From positions 13,092,581 through 13,156,580 of the forward strand of contig JACDOX010000004.1 of NCBI GenBank assembly GCA_014549065.1: DNA of 64,000 nucleotides. Direction: 5' to 3'. This stretch comes from Cardinalis cardinalis. Its lineage: Eukaryota > Chordata > Aves > Passeriformes > Cardinalidae. The position numbers and the translations under genes are program-made. The notes beneath the pieces are model-generated. The model saw nothing but the letters and a program-made list of their open reading frames with translations. It was not told where the DNA came from and made no database searches. This document shows, one piece after another, positions 61,866-64,000 of the stretch (its first letter is position 1; each line of letters opens with the position of its first letter).

Positions 61866-64000
61866 CTGAAACGAGAGCAAATGAAAAATGTTTAACAGAT
61901 CTAACAGAATAAGAACAACTCATCAGCNGTTTCTACTAAGGTTCTCAGAAATCTTTGGGTAAGATAAAGAATTAGCAAGAAGACAAGATAATTTTTTTTC
62001 TTAAAGGGGTAGAGTCTGAGGCTGGTTGAAAAAAATTTAAAACCCTACTTTCATACTGATGTGCAAAGCAAATGTAATCCTCATTTAGACAGCGGGCAGC
62101 TACCCACACTAGAGTGAGGACTGCAGAGGATGCGTAGTGTGTGGTCTGTGGAAATGGATTTAGAAACATAGTTTCAGAAGTCCTCTCCAAAATACTGTAA
62201 TATTTTTTCAAGACAGAATTTCACACTTAAAAAACCCCAAAACAATTAGTGGAAAGCCAGTAACATAGACAAAAATGGCTCAAGAAACACAAATACTCCT
62301 AAAATTGTGCTGAAGAACAGTCATTGCTACTTCAGGCTGTTTTCTAGGACAAATTTTCCTTCTATAAGTTTGCTTATAAGGGAATATGTATTTGCTGACA
62401 GCTGCCAAAACTAGAGAAAGGGGNATGGCAAACACTGTGGTGGCACTGTGATACATTAACAGGTTCCCAGTTGCCCAGTACCCCTCTTGGCCATCACAAG
62501 ACAACAAAGGAAATGAGTCCTAAGATTCAGCATAAAATCTGTGTCGTGACATTAAGTCAGCTCTGTCAGCTGTTTATACACAGATAGCAGACTATGCCCC
62601 GTAACACAGTTATTGACTTCCTACAGCAGTACACAGCACCATTTGGCAGAGAGCATTCATCAGTGCCAGGAGATCTGGACCAGAGCTGAGCTGTAAGAGC
62701 TTGAATATTTGCAGCTACCCTTTATAAACTGGGAATGCCTGAAACTACTGAGCAGGAATGTCAAATTGAGGAGGAACTACTTGAACAATCTGCTGAATTT
62801 GCAAATTGAGCATAGAGTTTCCCCTCCTGTGAGGGAGCTACGTTACTAANGGGAAGATTTATAACCTGGATGTCTGAAACTGGGAAGATCAGCAGATATT
62901 ACATCAGTTCACATCAGTCTACAGTGATCTCATCTTTCAATACTCAGAGTTCAAATGATGAATAGAACAAGTACATCTATCAACAGGACTGACCAGAGCC
63001 TTATCGGCTACTGCAGTATGTCGCTTGACTGGATTTTCTCATCTGCGGTAAGAAACAAAGGGCATGCCCTGTGGACAAAGATACCTTCCCCTTCCCACTA
63101 ACTTCCCTGAAACAAGGAATGAGCCTATGTGATTTTATTTTTCAGGATGAACACCAACAGAATCTTCCTGCAAGATTGTTTTTCATGAAGTTAACAGAAC
63201 TTTCCCATTTTTGAAGTCTCTAATCCTGACAAACTTTATGTGAAGTTCATTATGGCTGCACAAGCTGTTAAAATGACACAGAGATGCTGTACTTGCTGTG
63301 CTCATTTAATAAATAAATAATAAACAAGGCTATTGTACAAATATGCAAAACCCCTTCCAGACCTGTGGTAATTGCAAGTTTGGCCTCAGAAGCATTTGAA
63401 AAAGCCATCCTGGATTTCTAAATGACATGAGGGAGAGCAGCCAAGATTTTATTGCTTACATTAAAAAAAAACAGGCACCAAGAACAGGAAGTACTTACTA
63501 CACAAAAACTAGTCAAGCAGCTTTGTCGTTCTTTGTTGTTGTTTAAAAAGCAATTTGCCTTAAGTAGAAAATGTAAAGATGTATAATTTATAAAAATGAA
63601 TATAATTATAGGTAAAGCTACTTAACTGTTCCACTTCTTGTAGTTGCTGGGGTTAGATAATAATAACAGAAAGCTGAATAACACATTCATGATGTAACTC
63701 TTCCTTGGAAATGTAGATTAACTGGAATATCCATTACTCTTCCTCTATAAGGCTCTTACTGGTATACAACTTGCATGGAGAGCAAGCTCCANAAAACAGA
63801 TGTGCAAGGACTTAAGGAATAGTGTCAGATTTTTTTTCCCCAACTGTAAACATTTTATTAAAAACACCTAACGAACATGTAGAATTAAAGTCTGAAGTAA
63901 ACAGCTCCTAAATTATTGGTTCCCTGTCATTCTACCATGTGCATTTGAAATATGTTAAGAATATCTGATCAGGTTAACAAAACAGAAGATTCAAGATTAC
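61866..64000 (-). other. SLC17A5: SLC17A5 intron 1 (part)
   Basis: This lies upstream of the exon 2 acceptor (TTTCAG, on the minus strand). It is AT-rich throughout, with no CpG island and no frame resembling the sialin N-terminus with its dileucine signal, so exon 1 and the promoter are right of the window. No repeat family was recognised in it. Confidence 0.7.

Noticed and set aside
1..64000. CRISPR arrays, operons, insertion sequences or other prokaryotic systems
   Set aside because: The window is spliced vertebrate DNA. No regularly spaced direct-repeat array or bacterial gene was seen.

Overview
The window is vertebrate nuclear DNA, almost certainly from a bird and probably a songbird. 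It holds spliced genes with GT-AG introns in the order CGAS, MTO1, EEF1A1, SLC17A5, the same neighbours as human 6q13. The repeats are avian: CR1 LINE ends, plus one SINE with a tRNA-Ile-like head and a CR1-like tail, the type described in passerines as TguSINE1. Introns are short. Single N symbols are scattered throughout.

Layout. 1-942 (-): end of CGAS intron 1 and its first coding exon; the rest of CGAS is left of the window. 943-1374: GC-rich divergent promoter shared by CGAS and MTO1. 1375-8544 (+): complete MTO1 in 12 coding exons (709 codons), with a 3'UTR to about 9110. 9111-15815: intergenic, with a CR1 scrap, two tandem repeats and a hairpin. 15819-22219 (-): EEF1A1 complete, with seven coding exons (462 aa), a 36-nt non-coding first exon with a 5'TOP start, a TATA box, a CpG island and proximal and distal polyA candidates. 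MTO1 and EEF1A1 converge. 22.6-41.8 kb: gene-poor intergenic DNA holding an old CR1 relic, a CpG/TATA cluster and an LTR-like stretch. 41.8-61.9 kb (-): SLC17A5 (sialin) exons 2-11; exon 1 is right of the window. 61.87-64.0 kb: SLC17A5 intron 1.

The four genes are not one pathway. CGAS is a cytosolic DNA sensor (first exon only here). MTO1 modifies the wobble uridine of mitochondrial tRNAs. EEF1A1 delivers aminoacyl-tRNA to cytosolic ribosomes. SLC17A5 exports sialic acid from lysosomes. The only visible regulatory link is the CGAS/MTO1 head-to-head promoter. I found no new gene system. The items most worth checking are the CpG/TATA cluster near 30.0-30.4 kb, the LTR-like stretch near 32.4-32.9 kb, the SINE at 44.5 kb, several short tandem duplications and hairpins, and the codon-position bias of the N symbols.
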